From Paralysiella testudinis (GTDB taxonomy: Bacteria; Pseudomonadota; Gammaproteobacteria; Burkholderiales; Neisseriaceae): a stretch of 64,000 bases of DNA. The notes under the pieces were generated by a model. The model was not told the origin of the DNA, did no database searches, and saw only the letters and a program-made list of their open reading frames with translations. Shown piece after piece: positions 20,188-29,861 of the stretch. The stretch is taken from positions 2,191,385 through 2,255,384 of the forward strand of contig NZ_CP069798.1 of the NCBI RefSeq assembly GCF_016894345.1. The letters run 5' to 3'. The position numbers were made by a program, and so were the translations under genes. How positions within the stretch are numbered: position 1 is the first letter of the stretch; every line of letters starts with the position of its first letter.

Positions 20188-20661
20188 TTAAGCTTCTTCT
20201 TCGCTGCGCTCGCTGCGGATTACCAACAGCGGCAAGCGGGTTTCGCGCATCACGGTTTCGGCAAAGCTGCCCATCAGCAAATGCATCAGGCCGCTGCGGC
20301 CATGGGTGCCCAGCACCAACAAATCGGCGCCCTGCTGCTCGGCGTAGTCCACCAACATTTGCGCCATTTCGCGTGCGCCCTTATTTGCCATCAGCAAATG
20401 GCGTTGTATTTTGCCTTCGCCCAGCACCGCTTGTGCACGGTGTTCGGCGGCATCCAACACGGTATTGCCTTCGGCCAGTGCCGCGGCCTCATAGCTTTCG
20501 TGTTGTAAAAATTCCGGCGCCAGCGCCATGTATTCGGCCGGATTGGCCACATTCACCAAGGTTAGCTGTGCATTTTCCACTTTGGCCAAACCCACGGCAT
20601 GTGCCAAGGCGTTTTCGGAAGTATGGCTGCCGTCTACGGCCACAACCAGATGTTTGTACAT
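20188..20661 (-). CDS. Universal stress protein (UspA family)
   Basis: A 157-residue cytoplasmic Usp protein. It begins MYKHLVVAVDGSHTSENAL and has the C-terminal ATP-binding motif GTHGRSGLMHLLMGSFAETV (the G-2x-G-9x-G(S/T) pattern), so it probably binds ATP. It is transcribed alone, divergently from tcdA, with 121 bases between the starts. A pair of uptake copies (20071 and an 11/12 match at 20119) lies downstream. The precise role is unknown, as for most of the family. Confidence 0.92.
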   Translation of the reverse strand: MYKHLVVAVDGSHTSENALAHAVGLAKVENAQLTLVNVANPAEYMALAPEFLQHESYEAAALAEGNTVLDAAEHRAQAVLGEGKIQRHLLMANKGAREMAQMLVDYAEQQGADLLVLGTHGRSGLMHLLMGSFAETVMRETRLPLLVIRSERSEEEA

Positions 20662-20782
20662 TTAAGTGCTCTCCGTGTGGTGATGAAGTATTACGTTTGC
20701 CGCCGTTTTGGCGGACACATACAGTATAATACCGCGCCGGCTGCCTGTCGGCACTTGTTTATTGAATTTTGACCCAACGCAG

Positions 20783-21565
20783 ATGACCGATTCCACTTCC
20801 ATTTCCGCCAGCCGCCGCTTCGGCGGTATTGCCCGCCTCTACGGCGAGGCCGCTTTGCAACGCTTTGCTGCCGCCCATGTATGTGTGGTGGGCGTGGGCG
20901 GCGTGGGTTCGTGGGCAGTGGAAGCTTTGGCACGCAGCGGCATTGGCGCACTCACCTTGATTGATTTGGACAATGTGGCCGAATCGAATGTCAACCGCCA
21001 GCTGCATGCGCTCACCGATGCGTTCGGCATGCCCAAAGTAGACGCACTGGCCGCGCGCATCGCCCAAATCAACCCGCATTGCCGTGTGCATACGGTGGAA
21101 GATTTTGTTGACGAAAGCAATTTGCCCACGCTGTTTGCCCAGCGTTTCGACTTTGTGATTGATGCCATTGACCAAGTACGGGTAAAAGCGGCGATGGCGG
21201 CGCATTTTGTGGCGCAAGGGCAGGCTTTTGTGGTGTCTGGCGGTGCGGGCGGGCAAAAAGACGCCGGGCTGATTCAGGCAGCCGATTTAAGCCGTGTTAC
21301 CCACGACCCCTTGTTGGCCAATCTGCGCTACACCTTGCGCCGCCGCCACGGCTTTAGCCGCGACACCCACGCCAAAATGCGCGTGCCGTGCGTGTATTCC
21401 ACCGAAAACATCACCCCGCCGCCAAACAACAACGCCTGCGCCGCCGATGCCGCGCCGCAAGGCTTATCGTGTGCGGGCTATGGTGCGGCGATGGTGGTTA
21501 CCGCCAGCTTTGGCTTGCGCTGTGCCCAAATCGGCTTGGAAGCCTTATGCACGCCGCCAACCTAG
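20783..21565 (+). CDS. tcdA: tRNA threonylcarbamoyladenosine dehydratase (TcdA/CsdL)
   Basis: An E1-like enzyme that uses ATP to cyclise t6A37 of tRNA into the hydantoin form ct6A. The product is 260 residues from the ATG at 20783. An upstream TATAAT (20725-20730) argues against the longer frame from 20708. The Rossmann motif is GVGGVGSWAVEAL (about 37-49), followed by LIDLDNVAESNVNRQ (nucleotide and magnesium binding) and DAIDQVRVKAAM. The 3' end overlaps scpA by 19 bases in another frame, so the two are probably translated from one mRNA. Confidence 0.9.
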   Translation: MTDSTSISASRRFGGIARLYGEAALQRFAAAHVCVVGVGGVGSWAVEALARSGIGALTLIDLDNVAESNVNRQLHALTDAFGMPKVDALAARIAQINPHCRVHTVEDFVDESNLPTLFAQRFDFVIDAIDQVRVKAAMAAHFVAQGQAFVVSGGAGGQKDAGLIQAADLSRVTHDPLLANLRYTLRRRHGFSRDTHAKMRVPCVYSTENITPPPNNNACAADAAPQGLSCAGYGAAMVVTASFGLRCAQIGLEALCTPPT

Positions 21566-22368
21566 CCGCCACGCCGGCATCCGCCACGCCTACCGTGGCT
21601 TGGCTGTTTGGCCAGCCGGTGCTGGATGTGCCCGCCGATTTGTTTATTCCGCCCGATGCGCTGCAAGTGGTGTTGCAAAGCTTTGAAGGGCCGCTGGATT
21701 TGCTGCTGTATTTAATCCGCAAGCAAAACATTGATGTGCTCGACATCCCCATGCGCAAAATCACCGAGCAATATTTGGCCTATATTGCGCAAATGGACAT
21801 GCGCGAGCTGGATCTCACCGCCGAATACCTGCTGATGGCGGCGGTGTTAATCGAAATCAAATCGCGCTTGCTGCTACCGCAACCACCGGCGGCCAACGAA
21901 GAAGAGGCCGACCCGCGCGCCGAGCTGGTGCGCCGCTTGCTGGCGTATGAACAAATGAAACTGGCTGCATTGGCGCTGGACGCACTGCCGCGTGCCGGAC
22001 GCGATTTTGCCTGGGCATGGCTGCCGCTGGAAGTCAGCGCCACCGCAACGCCGCCGCAAGTGCAAGTGGCCGATTTAAGCCAGGCTTGGCTGGCCATTTT
22101 GGCGCGCGCCAGCCACCACCGCCACCACCAAGTGGTGCAGGAAACCTTGTCGGTACGCGCTCAAATGAGCAGCATCTTGCGCCGTCTGCAACAGCACCAC
22201 AGTTGCCACTTTAGCGATTTATTTGGCCCAAGCGACAGTGCAGCGCTGGTGGTGGTGAACTTTATCGCCTTATTGGAGCTGGCCAAAGAAGGGCTGGTGC
22301 GCATTGTACAGACACAAAGCCAAGCCCCAATCGAAATTTACGCTGCCACCGCAGAAGCGCCGGCCTAA
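21547..22368 (+). CDS. scpA: Segregation and condensation protein A
   Basis: The kleisin subunit that bridges SMC heads in the chromosome-condensing complex. The product is about 273 residues from the ATG at 21547, which lies inside the end of tcdA. The diagnostic N-terminal block is FEGPLDLLLYLIRKQNIDVLDIPM (here split only for length: FEGPLDLLLYLI then RKQNIDVLDIPM). The C-terminal winged-helix region is VVNFIALLELAKEGLVRIVQ. The first 40 residues are an Ala/Pro-rich extension. The usual partner scpB is not adjacent: thioesterase genes follow instead. Confidence 0.92.
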   Translation: MHAANLAATPASATPTVAWLFGQPVLDVPADLFIPPDALQVVLQSFEGPLDLLLYLIRKQNIDVLDIPMRKITEQYLAYIAQMDMRELDLTAEYLLMAAVLIEIKSRLLLPQPPAANEEEADPRAELVRRLLAYEQMKLAALALDALPRAGRDFAWAWLPLEVSATATPPQVQVADLSQAWLAILARASHHRHHQVVQETLSVRAQMSSILRRLQQHHSCHFSDLFGPSDSAALVVVNFIALLELAKEGLVRIVQTQSQAPIEIYAATAEAPA

Positions 22369-22408
22369 GCAACTTTCAGGCAGCCTTAAGTTAACAAAGG
22401 AAGCACCC

Positions 22409-22906
22409 ATGCCACACAACCCCCTCGTTTTCAACGCCCTATTCCAACACTACAGCATTCTGCCGCATTGCCGGGCGCTGGGCTTTCGTCGTGAAGCCGT
22501 GGGTAGCGACCACTTGCCGGTGATGAGCGCTCCTTGGCGCGAAGATTTGGTGGGCAATACCGACAGTCGCACCGTGCACGGCGGCGTGATTACCACCTTG
22601 GTAGACGTGGTCTCCGCCAGCGCCGTGGCCGCACGCTTGCCCGACTTTGAAGTGCTGGCCACATTAGACATGCGCATCGACTATATGCACCCGGCCACCC
22701 CGGGCGACCGTGTGTATGCCAAGGCCGAATGCTACCGCTTAGCCGGGCAAGTGGCGTTTGTGCGCGCCCATTGCTACCAACACAACGAAGCCGACCCGAT
22801 TGCACTGGGCACCGCCGCCTTTATGCGCACCCCCTTGCCCGCCGCCGACAAAGCCGCCCTCCAACACTATTTGCAACAAGAGTGGCAACAGGAGCAAAGC
22901 CGATGA
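22409..22906 (+). CDS. PaaI-type hotdog thioesterase, first of a pair
   Basis: A 165-residue hotdog-fold protein from the ATG at 22409, which has AAAGGAAG in front. The family core HGGVITTLVDVVSASAVAA supplies the active-site region. It is followed by LDMRIDYMHPATPGD, typical of PaaI/YiiD-type acyl-CoA thioesterases. The substrate cannot be told. It overlaps the next gene by ATGA, and the next gene is also a hotdog protein. Confidence 0.85.
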   Translation: MPHNPLVFNALFQHYSILPHCRALGFRREAVGSDHLPVMSAPWREDLVGNTDSRTVHGGVITTLVDVVSASAVAARLPDFEVLATLDMRIDYMHPATPGDRVYAKAECYRLAGQVAFVRAHCYQHNEADPIALGTAAFMRTPLPAADKAALQHYLQQEWQQEQSR

Positions 22907-23334
22907 ACACCACTTTCCATCCCAACACCGAATTAAGCGCCTGGGCACACCAACACATGCCCTATGCCGAATTTATCGGCCTGCAAATGGGGCACGATGC
23001 CGACGGCGCCTTGCTGTTTGCCCTGCCCTTTATCCGGCAAAACATCGGCAATGTCTTTTTGCCCGCCTTGCACGGCGGCTTAATCGGCGGCTTTCTTGAA
23101 AGCGCGGCCGCCTTATTTTTACGCCACAGCGCCGGATTGGCCCAAATGCCCAAAATGGTGGATTTTTCACTGGATTACCTGCGCAGCGGCAAAGCAGAAA
23201 CCTGCTACGCCCGCTGCATCCTCACCCGCCAAGGCAGCCGCATTGCCAATGTGGCGATTGAAGGCTGGCAGGCCGACAGCAGCAAACCGATTGCCGTGGC
23301 GCGGGCGCATTTCCAAATGCCGCAGGCTACCTGA
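22903..23334 (+). CDS. PaaI-type hotdog thioesterase, second of a pair
   Basis: A 143-residue protein starting in the ATGA overlap with the previous gene, with GGAG nine bases upstream. The hotdog core LPALHGGLIGGFLESAAALFL and VDFSLDYLRSG are recognisable but clearly diverged from the upstream paralogue. This suggests that the two form a heteromer or act on successive substrates. The genes are co-translated. A single uptake sequence follows at 23342. Substrate unknown. Confidence 0.82.
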   Translation: MNTTFHPNTELSAWAHQHMPYAEFIGLQMGHDADGALLFALPFIRQNIGNVFLPALHGGLIGGFLESAAALFLRHSAGLAQMPKMVDFSLDYLRSGKAETCYARCILTRQGSRIANVAIEGWQADSSKPIAVARAHFQMPQAT

Positions 23335-23517
23335 AACGGTTTTCAGGCAGCCTTAATCAGCCCTTGATGCCGCCATAGCCAAACGGCATGCAAACATGTA
23401 CGATAGGGCAAAATTTGCACCCGCCAAACTGTTTGGTATTATTCCAGCAAAACAATATCCCTCAGCAAAACCGGCCGCGCCGGTTTTAATGGGTGGTATG
23501 CACACCAAAGGCCGCCC

Positions 23518-24744
23518 ATGTCTGCACCCAGCCACCGCCCCGCCATCGTGCAATCCCTGCTCGACACCGATTTATACAAATTCACCATGCTGCAAGTGGT
23601 GCTGCACCAGTTTCCGCAAGCGCACGGTGTGTATGAATTCCGCTGCCGCAACAACGACCAAACCGTCTACCCACTGGCCGACATCAAAGACGAGCTGGAG
23701 CTGGAGCTGGATCGGCTGTGTGAGATTAAATTCCGCGATGACGAGCTAGCCTATCTGCGCAGCCTGCGCTTTATCAAAAGCGACTTTGTCGACTATCTGG
23801 AGTTGTTCCAGCTTAAACGCCGCTTTATCCACGTGAGCATTGATGCGCAAAACCGCCTCAATATCCGCGTGGAAGGCCCCATCATTCAGGCAATGTTTTT
23901 TGAGATTTTTGTGTTGTCGATTGTGAACGAGCTGTATTTCCGCCGCATCGAAACGCCCGACACCTTGGCCGAAGGCCAGCGCCGCCTCGAAGCTAAAGCC
24001 GCATTGCTGCACCGCTACGCCGCCGAGCAAAAACCCAACGAGCCGCCATTTTTGGTGTCCGATTTCGGCACCCGCCGCCGCTACACCTTTGCCTGGCAAG
24101 AGCATGTGGTGCGCACCTTGCATGAAGCTGCGCCGGAAATCGTGCGCGGCACCAGCAATGTGTATCTGGCCAAAAAACTCAACATCACCCCCATCGGCAC
24201 CATGGCGCACGAATTTCTGCAAGCCTTCCAAGCGCTGGATGTGCGCCTGCGCGACTTCCAAAAAGCCGCACTGGAAACCTGGGTACACGAATACCGTGGC
24301 GACTTAGGCATTGCGCTTACCGATGTGGTGGGCATGGACGCCTTTTTGCGCGACTTCGACCTCTACTTTGCCAAACTGTTCGACGGCCTGCGCCACGACA
24401 GCGGCGACCCCTACATCTGGGGCGACAAAGCCTACGCCCACTACCAAAAGCTCAAAATCGACTCGCGCACCAAAATGCTCACCTTCAGCGACGGCCTCGA
24501 TATCGAACGCTCTTGGGCCTTGCACCAGTATTTTAAAAGCCGTTTCAAAACCAGCTTCGGCATCGGCACCAACCTCACCAACGATTTAGGCCACACCACG
24601 CTCAACATCGTGCTTAAGCTGGTGGAGTGCAACGGCCAATCGGTGGCCAAAATTTCCGACACCCCGGGCAAAACCATGTCCGACAACAGCACTTTCTTGG
24701 CCTATTTGCGCCAAGTATTTGAAATTCCGGAAGTGATTGAATAA
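23518..24744 (+). CDS. pncB: Nicotinate phosphoribosyltransferase
   Basis: Converts nicotinate plus PRPP to nicotinate mononucleotide in NAD salvage. The 408 residues fit the proteobacterial PncB. Seen are the N-terminal [20 protein letters not shown], the central [14 protein letters not shown] and [11 protein letters not shown], the catalytic-site [11 protein letters not shown] (the phosphorylated His in E. coli lies here), and the phosphate-binding [10 protein letters not shown]. The ATG follows AAAGGCCGCCC. It is a single gene, ended by an uptake-sequence hairpin. Confidence 0.96.
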   Translation: MSAPSHRPAIVQSLLDTDLYKFTMLQVVLHQFPQAHGVYEFRCRNNDQTVYPLADIKDELELELDRLCEIKFRDDELAYLRSLRFIKSDFVDYLELFQLKRRFIHVSIDAQNRLNIRVEGPIIQAMFFEIFVLSIVNELYFRRIETPDTLAEGQRRLEAKAALLHRYAAEQKPNEPPFLVSDFGTRRRYTFAWQEHVVRTLHEAAPEIVRGTSNVYLAKKLNITPIGTMAHEFLQAFQALDVRLRDFQKAALETWVHEYRGDLGIALTDVVGMDAFLRDFDLYFAKLFDGLRHDSGDPYIWGDKAYAHYQKLKIDSRTKMLTFSDGLDIERSWALHQYFKSRFKTSFGIGTNLTNDLGHTTLNIVLKLVECNGQSVAKISDTPGKTMSDNSTFLAYLRQVFEIPEVIE

Positions 24745-24757
24745 GCGCTGGCTCATC

Positions 24758-24806
24758 TTTCAGGCAGCCTATATCCGCTTTGGGCAATATATAAGGCTGC
24801 CTGAAA
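24758..24806 (+). terminator. Uptake-sequence pair after pncB
   Basis: CTTTCAGGCAGCCTATAT and ATATAAGGCTGCCTGAAA, loop of about 16 bases. The stem extends four bases beyond the uptake core. Confidence 0.65.
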
Positions 24807-24902
24807 ACGGCAATGGCATAGGATGTGCCTTAGCGCATCGGGTTTTACAATAACGGCTATTTTCAGGCAGCCTTAAATCATCAACCCCAAACACCTTAAA
24901 CC

Positions 24903-25301
24903 ATGAACGATAAATCCACCGAAGGCATGCGCCTAGACAAATGGCTGTGGGCGGCCCGTTTTTTCAAAACCCGCGCCCTGGCGCAAAAACACATTGAGCT
25001 TGGGCGCGTGCAAGTCAACGGCGCCAAAGTGAAAAACAGCAAAACCATTGTGCCGGGCGATGAAATCCAGCTCACCCTCAATTCGCTGCCGTATAAAATC
25101 ACCGTGCTGCAACTGAACCACATGCGCCGCCCCGCAGTCGAAGCCCAGCAGCTCTACCGCGAAGACGCCGCCGTGGCTGCCGCACGGGCGCAGCAAAAAG
25201 AAACCGACAAAGCCAGCCGCATCAGCGCTGCCTACCCCGATGGCCGCCCCACCAAACGCGACCGGCGGGATTTGGATAAAGTCAAACGCAGCTGGGAATA
25301 A
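24903..25301 (+). CDS. hslR: Ribosome-associated heat shock protein Hsp15 (S4 domain)
   Basis: A 132-residue RNA-binding protein that recycles stalled, free 50S subunits carrying nascent chains. The S4 domain is at the N-terminus (MRLDKWLWAARFFKTRALAQ, then GRVQVNGAKVKNSKTIVPGD). A basic C-terminal tail (RPTKRDRRDLDKVKRSWE) is typical of Hsp15. It is single-gene, between pncB and the metallopeptidase. An uptake copy (24863) sits just upstream. Confidence 0.9.
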   Translation: MNDKSTEGMRLDKWLWAARFFKTRALAQKHIELGRVQVNGAKVKNSKTIVPGDEIQLTLNSLPYKITVLQLNHMRRPAVEAQQLYREDAAVAAARAQQKETDKASRISAAYPDGRPTKRDRRDLDKVKRSWE

Positions 25302-25497
25302 CCGCAACACCAAACTAAGGCTAAGAGCCTGTTTACAATCTTTTGTTGTGCTGCTTTCAGCGCAGAAACAGGCGCATGCTGCGTTAAAAATGCACGCCAA
25401 ATCCTGCTTTGGCTGTGCTTTTTACCTTACCTGCACCCGTTTCTGTACTAAAATCGGCTACAAAAAAGATCGTAAACAAACTCTAAAGGAAAACATC

Positions 25498-26328
25498 ATG
25501 CGTTGGGAAAACCGCAGACAAAGCAGCAATGTTGAAGACCGCCGCGGCATGAGCGTGGGCAAAAAAAGCACCGGCATTATCGGCATTATCGTGTTGCTGG
25601 TGGGCATGTACTACGGCGTGGATTTATCCGGCGTAGTGGGCACGCCGCAAATTGGTGGTGGCGGCGCACAGCCATCCACACTGGAAGCCAGCCAAGAAGC
25701 CCAGCTCAACCAAATTTCACGCGTGGTGCTGGCCGAAACCGAAGACAGCTGGGGCCAATATTTTGCCCGTCACAACCAGCGCTATGTGGCGCCTACCCTC
25801 GTGCTCTACACCGGCGCCACTCAAAGCAGCTGCGGCACCGGCCAAGCCGCCATGGGGCCGTTTTACTGCCCCAACGACCAAAAAGTGTATTTGGACTTGT
25901 CGTTTTATGAAGACATGAAAACCAAACTGGGCGCACAAGGGGGTGATGCCGCATTTGCCTATGTGATTGCCCACGAAGTTGGCCACCATGTGCAAAACCT
26001 GCTCGGCATCCTGCCCAAAGTGCACCAAGCACAACAACGCAGCAACCAAGCCCGCGCCAACCAGCTTTCTGTGCGCCTAGAGTTGCAGGCCGACTGCTTT
26101 GCCGGCGTGTGGGCCAGCCACGCCCAGCAAAACCAATTGTTTGAAGCCGGTGATATTGAGCGCGCCATGAACGCCGCCGAAGCCGTGGGCGACGACCGCA
26201 TCCAGCAGCGCAGCCAAGGCTATGTGGTGCCCGATAGCTTCACCCACGGCAGCGCACAAGACCGTCAAACCTGGTTCCGCCGCGGCCTGCAGAGTGGCGA
26301 TCCGGCGCAGTGCGATACGTTTAGCTAA
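25498..26328 (+). CDS. ypfJ: YpfJ-type neutral zinc metallopeptidase
   Basis: A 276-residue membrane-anchored putative metallopeptidase from the ATG at 25498, which follows AAAGGAAAACATC. A cytoplasmic N-terminus (MRWENRRQSSNVEDRRG) is followed by a single membrane segment (about 25-45), a low-complexity GGGGA link, and the peptidase domain with the zinc motif HEVGHHVQNLLG. A downstream Glu-rich helix LELQADCFAGVW fits the third zinc ligand. Substrates are unknown. The frame is open much further upstream but without a ribosome site. Confidence 0.88.
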   Translation: MRWENRRQSSNVEDRRGMSVGKKSTGIIGIIVLLVGMYYGVDLSGVVGTPQIGGGGAQPSTLEASQEAQLNQISRVVLAETEDSWGQYFARHNQRYVAPTLVLYTGATQSSCGTGQAAMGPFYCPNDQKVYLDLSFYEDMKTKLGAQGGDAAFAYVIAHEVGHHVQNLLGILPKVHQAQQRSNQARANQLSVRLELQADCFAGVWASHAQQNQLFEAGDIERAMNAAEAVGDDRIQQRSQGYVVPDSFTHGSAQDRQTWFRRGLQSGDPAQCDTFS

Positions 26329-26356
26329 TTAAAATCAAATATTTGCATTTAAATCA

Positions 26357-26391
26357 AAAGGCTGCCTGAAAATATTTTCAGGCAGCCTTTA
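26357..26391. terminator. Bidirectional uptake-sequence terminator
   Basis: AAAGGCTGCCTGAAAA and TTTTCAGGCAGCCTTT with a 2-base loop, between convergent ypfJ and yicC. Strong stem with A- and T-runs on both sides. Confidence 0.85.
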
Positions 26392-26416
26392 TTCAAGCCG
26401 CAAACGTAAAACCGGA

Positions 26417-27289
26417 TTACTCCACGTTTTGCACTTGCTCGCGCATTTGTTCAATCAACACTTTCAACCCTACCGACGCCTGGGTGCTTTCGGCGGCAAT
26501 CGCTTTGCTGCCCAAGGTGTTGGCTTCGCGGTTGAGCTCTTGCATTAAAAAATCCAGCCGTTTGCCCACGCTGCCTTTGTGTTCGCTTACCAAGCGGCGC
26601 ACTTCGGCAATATGGGTTTGCAGGCGGCTCAGCTCTTCATCCACATCGGCTTTTTGCATAAAAATCACAAATTCTTGTTTGATGCGATCATCATCAATGT
26701 GCGCCATCGCATCGCGCAAACGCTGTTCGGCTTTGTCGATGTGTTGTTGCAGCAAATGCGGAAACAGCTGCATCAGGGCATGTACGATGTCGTTGATGTC
26801 GTCCAGCCGCGCCAGCAAATGCTGTTGCAGCTTTTCGCCTTCGCGCGCACGCGATTGGTTAAAGTCGGCCATGGCACGATTCAGCAAGGCCAGCACGCCT
26901 TCGGCCAGTGCTTCCTCATCTTCCGGCTCGGCCACCAGCACACCGGGAAAACGCAATAAATCGGCCACGCCCAATTTGGCCAAATCTTTGTGTTGTTTGC
27001 GCAAATCGCTGTTCAACTGCGCCAATTGCGCCACCAGCGCCCGGTTCACTTGCAAGCCTTCCGTAGCCGCTGTGCCGGTGGTTTGCCATTGCACGCGGCA
27101 TTCCAGCTTGCCGCGATGCACTTTGGCGGCAATGATTTCACGCATACGCCCTTCCAGATGGCGCAAGTCGTCGGGCATTTTGAACTGTATATCCAAATAG
27201 CGGTGGTTTACCGCGCGCAATTCCACGCTGATTTGGCGGCCGCCATAGGCGCCGCCGGCATTGGCATAGCCTGTCATGCTGTGCATCAT
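26417..27289 (-). CDS. yicC: YicC family endoribonuclease
   Basis: A 290-residue protein beginning MMHSMTGYANAGG, the characteristic YicC start. The reverse-strand AAGGA lies seven bases before the first ATG. The C-terminal half carries the family block EELSRLQTHIAEVRRLV and KRLDFLMQELNREANTLGSK. E. coli YicC is reported to act as an endoribonuclease involved in small-RNA turnover. It is divergent from rph, about 155 bases away. yicC and rph are neighbours in many proteobacteria. Confidence 0.93.
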   Translation of the reverse strand: MMHSMTGYANAGGAYGGRQISVELRAVNHRYLDIQFKMPDDLRHLEGRMREIIAAKVHRGKLECRVQWQTTGTAATEGLQVNRALVAQLAQLNSDLRKQHKDLAKLGVADLLRFPGVLVAEPEDEEALAEGVLALLNRAMADFNQSRAREGEKLQQHLLARLDDINDIVHALMQLFPHLLQQHIDKAEQRLRDAMAHIDDDRIKQEFVIFMQKADVDEELSRLQTHIAEVRRLVSEHKGSVGKRLDFLMQELNREANTLGSKAIAAESTQASVGLKVLIEQMREQVQNVE

Positions 27290-27385
27290 GGCTGTATCCT
27301 TTTTTAAATGATATGAATAATTAAGCGGTACCCGCTTTACTCAAGGCGGTACCGGCAGGCGCATCTTACGCCAAACCACGCCGCG

Positions 27386-27415
27386 CTGCCACGCCTAGGC
27401 ATGCCCTGTTATAAT
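27386..27415 (+). promoter_or_regulatory. Candidate rph promoter
   Basis: A consensus TATAAT (27410-27415) with CTGCCA 18 bases before it. Its position rules out the open-frame start at 27401 and supports the ATG at 27446. Confidence 0.45.
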
Positions 27416-27445
27416 AGCGGTTTGTCGACTTGCCGGAGCCGTTTG

Positions 27446-28219
27446 ATGGATACTGCTACTTATGTGCGCCAAGGCCGTGCCGCCGATGCTTTGCGCCCGC
27501 TGCGCCTAACCCCGCATTTTTTACCCGCCGCCGACGGCTCCTGCCTGATTGAAATCGGCAATACCAAAGTGATTTGCACCGCCAGCATCGACGACAAGCT
27601 GCCGCCGTGGCTGCGCGGCCAAGATCAAGGCTGGATTACCGCCGAATACGGCATGCTGCCCGCTTCCACCGCCAGCCGTATGCGCCGCGAAGCCGCCGCC
27701 GGCAAGCAATCCGGGCGCACGCAAGAAATCCAGCGCCTGATTGGCCGCGCTTTGCGGGCGGCGGTGGATTTACATCTGCTGGGCGAGCGCCAAGTTGTAA
27801 TCGACTGCGATGTGTTGCAAGCCGACGGCGGCACCCGCACCGCCAGCATCACCGGCGCTTATGTGGCTTTATGCCTGGCGCTGCGCAAGCTCACCGATGC
27901 GGGCATGCTGGTACAAAATCCGCTGCGCGAAGCCGTGGCCGCAATATCCGTGGGCGTGGTGGCCGGTGTGCCCTTGTTGGACTTGGACTATCCGGAAGAT
28001 GCTAACTGCGATTCCGACATCAACCTGGTGATGGCTGCCAGCGGCAATATTATCGAAATCCAAGGCACCGCCGAAGGCGCCACCTTCAGCCCCGACACCT
28101 TAAACCAATTGATTGCGTTGGCACAAAAAGGCATTGGCGAGCTGATTTTGGCACAACAACAGGCTTTGCAAGCGCCCAATAAGCATAAGCACCCGCTTGG
28201 CGCGACAAAATACCCATAA
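27446..28219 (+). CDS. rph: Ribonuclease PH
   Basis: A phosphorolytic 3'-5' exoribonuclease that trims tRNA and rRNA ends. The product is 257 residues from the ATG at 27446, with CCGGAG upstream. Family blocks are seen: [10 protein letters not shown], the phosphate-site [27 protein letters not shown], and [20 protein letters not shown]. The C-terminal tail after [12 protein letters not shown] is complete. It is divergent from yicC and followed by a small hairpin at 28231. Confidence 0.96.
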   Translation: MDTATYVRQGRAADALRPLRLTPHFLPAADGSCLIEIGNTKVICTASIDDKLPPWLRGQDQGWITAEYGMLPASTASRMRREAAAGKQSGRTQEIQRLIGRALRAAVDLHLLGERQVVIDCDVLQADGGTRTASITGAYVALCLALRKLTDAGMLVQNPLREAVAAISVGVVAGVPLLDLDYPEDANCDSDINLVMAASGNIIEIQGTAEGATFSPDTLNQLIALAQKGIGELILAQQQALQAPNKHKHPLGATKYP

Positions 28220-28230
28220 AATGGCAAAAC

Positions 28231-28253
28231 GGCCTGAAAAGTGTTTTCAGGCC
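28231..28253 (+). terminator. Hairpin after rph
   Basis: GGCCTGAAAA, loop GTG, TTTTCAGGCC. It resembles an uptake-sequence pair but is not the local dialect. There is no T-run beyond the stem. Confidence 0.5.
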
Positions 28254-28470
28254 GCCCGGCATCTTGTTTTTGCAGTGCAAAAATGCTAAAAATAGCCGCT
28301 TTGGCGGCTGCAACAGGGTGTATTGCCATACAGGCAGAAATAATTGGGCTTAAAACCGAATTAAGGCTGCCTGAAATATTTTGCCACATACCCAATACTT
28401 GGCCAGATAGCGCCAAGCCAGCCAATACCTTCCCCAACCCTTTCAAACAAGGCAAACAGAAAGCAGCATT

Positions 28471-29694
28471 ATGGCGTTAATCGTACAAAAATACGGCGGC
28501 ACTTCGGTGGGCAGCCCGGAGCGCATCAAAAACGTGGCCCGCCGCGTGGCCAAAGCGCGCGCGCAAGGGCATGACGTGGTAGTGGTGGTGTCGGCCATGA
28601 GCGGCGAAACTAACCGCTTGGTGGCGCTGGCGCACGAAATGCAGGAATTCCCCGATCCGCGCGAGCTGGATGTGATTTTGGCCACTGGCGAGCAAGTCAC
28701 CATCGGCTTGTTGAGCATGGCCTTGAAAGACATCGGCCTGCCCGCCAAAAGCTACACCGGCTGGCAAGTGGCCCTCACCACCGATTCCGCCCACACCAAG
28801 GCGCGCATCGACCATATCAACGACGCCAAAATGCGTGACGACCTGGCACAAGGCCGCGTGGTGGTGGTGGCCGGTTTCCAAGGTGTAGACCGCCAAGGCG
28901 ACATCACCACCTTGGGGCGCGGCGGTTCCGACACCTCCGCCGTGGCACTGGCCGCCGCTTTACAGGCCGACGAATGCCAGATTTACACCGATGTAGACGG
29001 CGTATACACCACTGACCCGCGCGTGGTGCCCGAAGCCCGCCGCCTCGACACCATCACCTTTGAAGAAATGCTGGAGCTCGCGAGCCTGGGCAGCAAAGTG
29101 CTGCAAATCCGCTCGGTGGAATTTGCGGGCAAATACAAAGTGCGCCTGCGCGTTTTAAGCAGCCTTACCGACGGCGGCGACGGCACCCTGATTACTTTTG
29201 AAGAGGACAATAATATGGAACAAGCGGCCGTATCGGGCATTGCTTTCGACAAAAACCAAGCGCGCATCAATGTGCGCGGCGTGCCGGACAAACCGGGCAT
29301 TGCCTACCAAATTCTGGGCGCCGTGGCCAATGCCAATATCGAAGTGGACATGATTATCCAAAATGTGGGCGCGGAAGGCACCACCGATTTCTCCTTCACC
29401 GTGCCGCGCGGCGACTACCAGCACACCCTCAAGCTGCTGCAAGAAGTGCAGAAAAACATCGGCGCGGCCAGTGTAGACGGCGACGACACCGTGTGCAAAG
29501 TGTCGATTGTGGGCTTGGGTATGCGCTCGCATGTGGGCGTGGCCTCCACCATGTTCCGCACCTTGGCCGAAGAAGGCATCAATATCCAGATGATTTCCAC
29601 TTCCGAAATCAAAGTATCGGTGCTGATTGATGAAAAATACCTAGAGCTGGCCACCCGTATTTTGCATAAAGCTTTTGAGCTGGATAAGGCTTAA
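28471..29694 (+). CDS. lysC: Aspartate kinase
   Basis: The first step of the aspartate family (Lys, Thr, Met, diaminopimelate). The 407 residues have the kinase domain with KYGGTSVGSPERI at the start, VSAMSGETNRLV, and GRGGSDTSAVALAAAL. Two C-terminal ACT domains follow (about 265-405, for example NVRGVPDKPGIAYQIL), which give feedback control by lysine and/or threonine. Length and layout match the monofunctional neisserial and pseudomonad enzymes. It is a single gene with 250 bases of upstream sequence containing one uptake copy (28363). A terminator follows. Confidence 0.96.
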   Translation: MALIVQKYGGTSVGSPERIKNVARRVAKARAQGHDVVVVVSAMSGETNRLVALAHEMQEFPDPRELDVILATGEQVTIGLLSMALKDIGLPAKSYTGWQVALTTDSAHTKARIDHINDAKMRDDLAQGRVVVVAGFQGVDRQGDITTLGRGGSDTSAVALAAALQADECQIYTDVDGVYTTDPRVVPEARRLDTITFEEMLELASLGSKVLQIRSVEFAGKYKVRLRVLSSLTDGGDGTLITFEEDNNMEQAAVSGIAFDKNQARINVRGVPDKPGIAYQILGAVANANIEVDMIIQNVGAEGTTDFSFTVPRGDYQHTLKLLQEVQKNIGAASVDGDDTVCKVSIVGLGMRSHVGVASTMFRTLAEEGINIQMISTSEIKVSVLIDEKYLELATRILHKAFELDKA

Positions 29695-29757
29695 TCCGGT
29701 TTTCAGGCAGCCTGAAATCAGGCTGTTTTGCATCCCATAAAATATTTTCCGCCCCCA

Positions 29758-29788
29758 AGCGGCTGCGTATTTCACGCAGCCGCTTTTG
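29758..29788 (+). terminator. Terminator after lysC
   Basis: AAGCGGCTGCGT, loop ATTTC, full complement, then TTTT. It is preceded at 29701 by an uptake sequence whose end overlaps a short inverted copy (TTCAGGCAGCCTGAA). Confidence 0.85.
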
Positions 29789-29861
29789 TAGTAGCCACTG
29801 AGCGCTGCGGCATCCTGCCATAGCGGCGTTTGTTTTTCCACCTTATCTGAGAATCCGGCAC

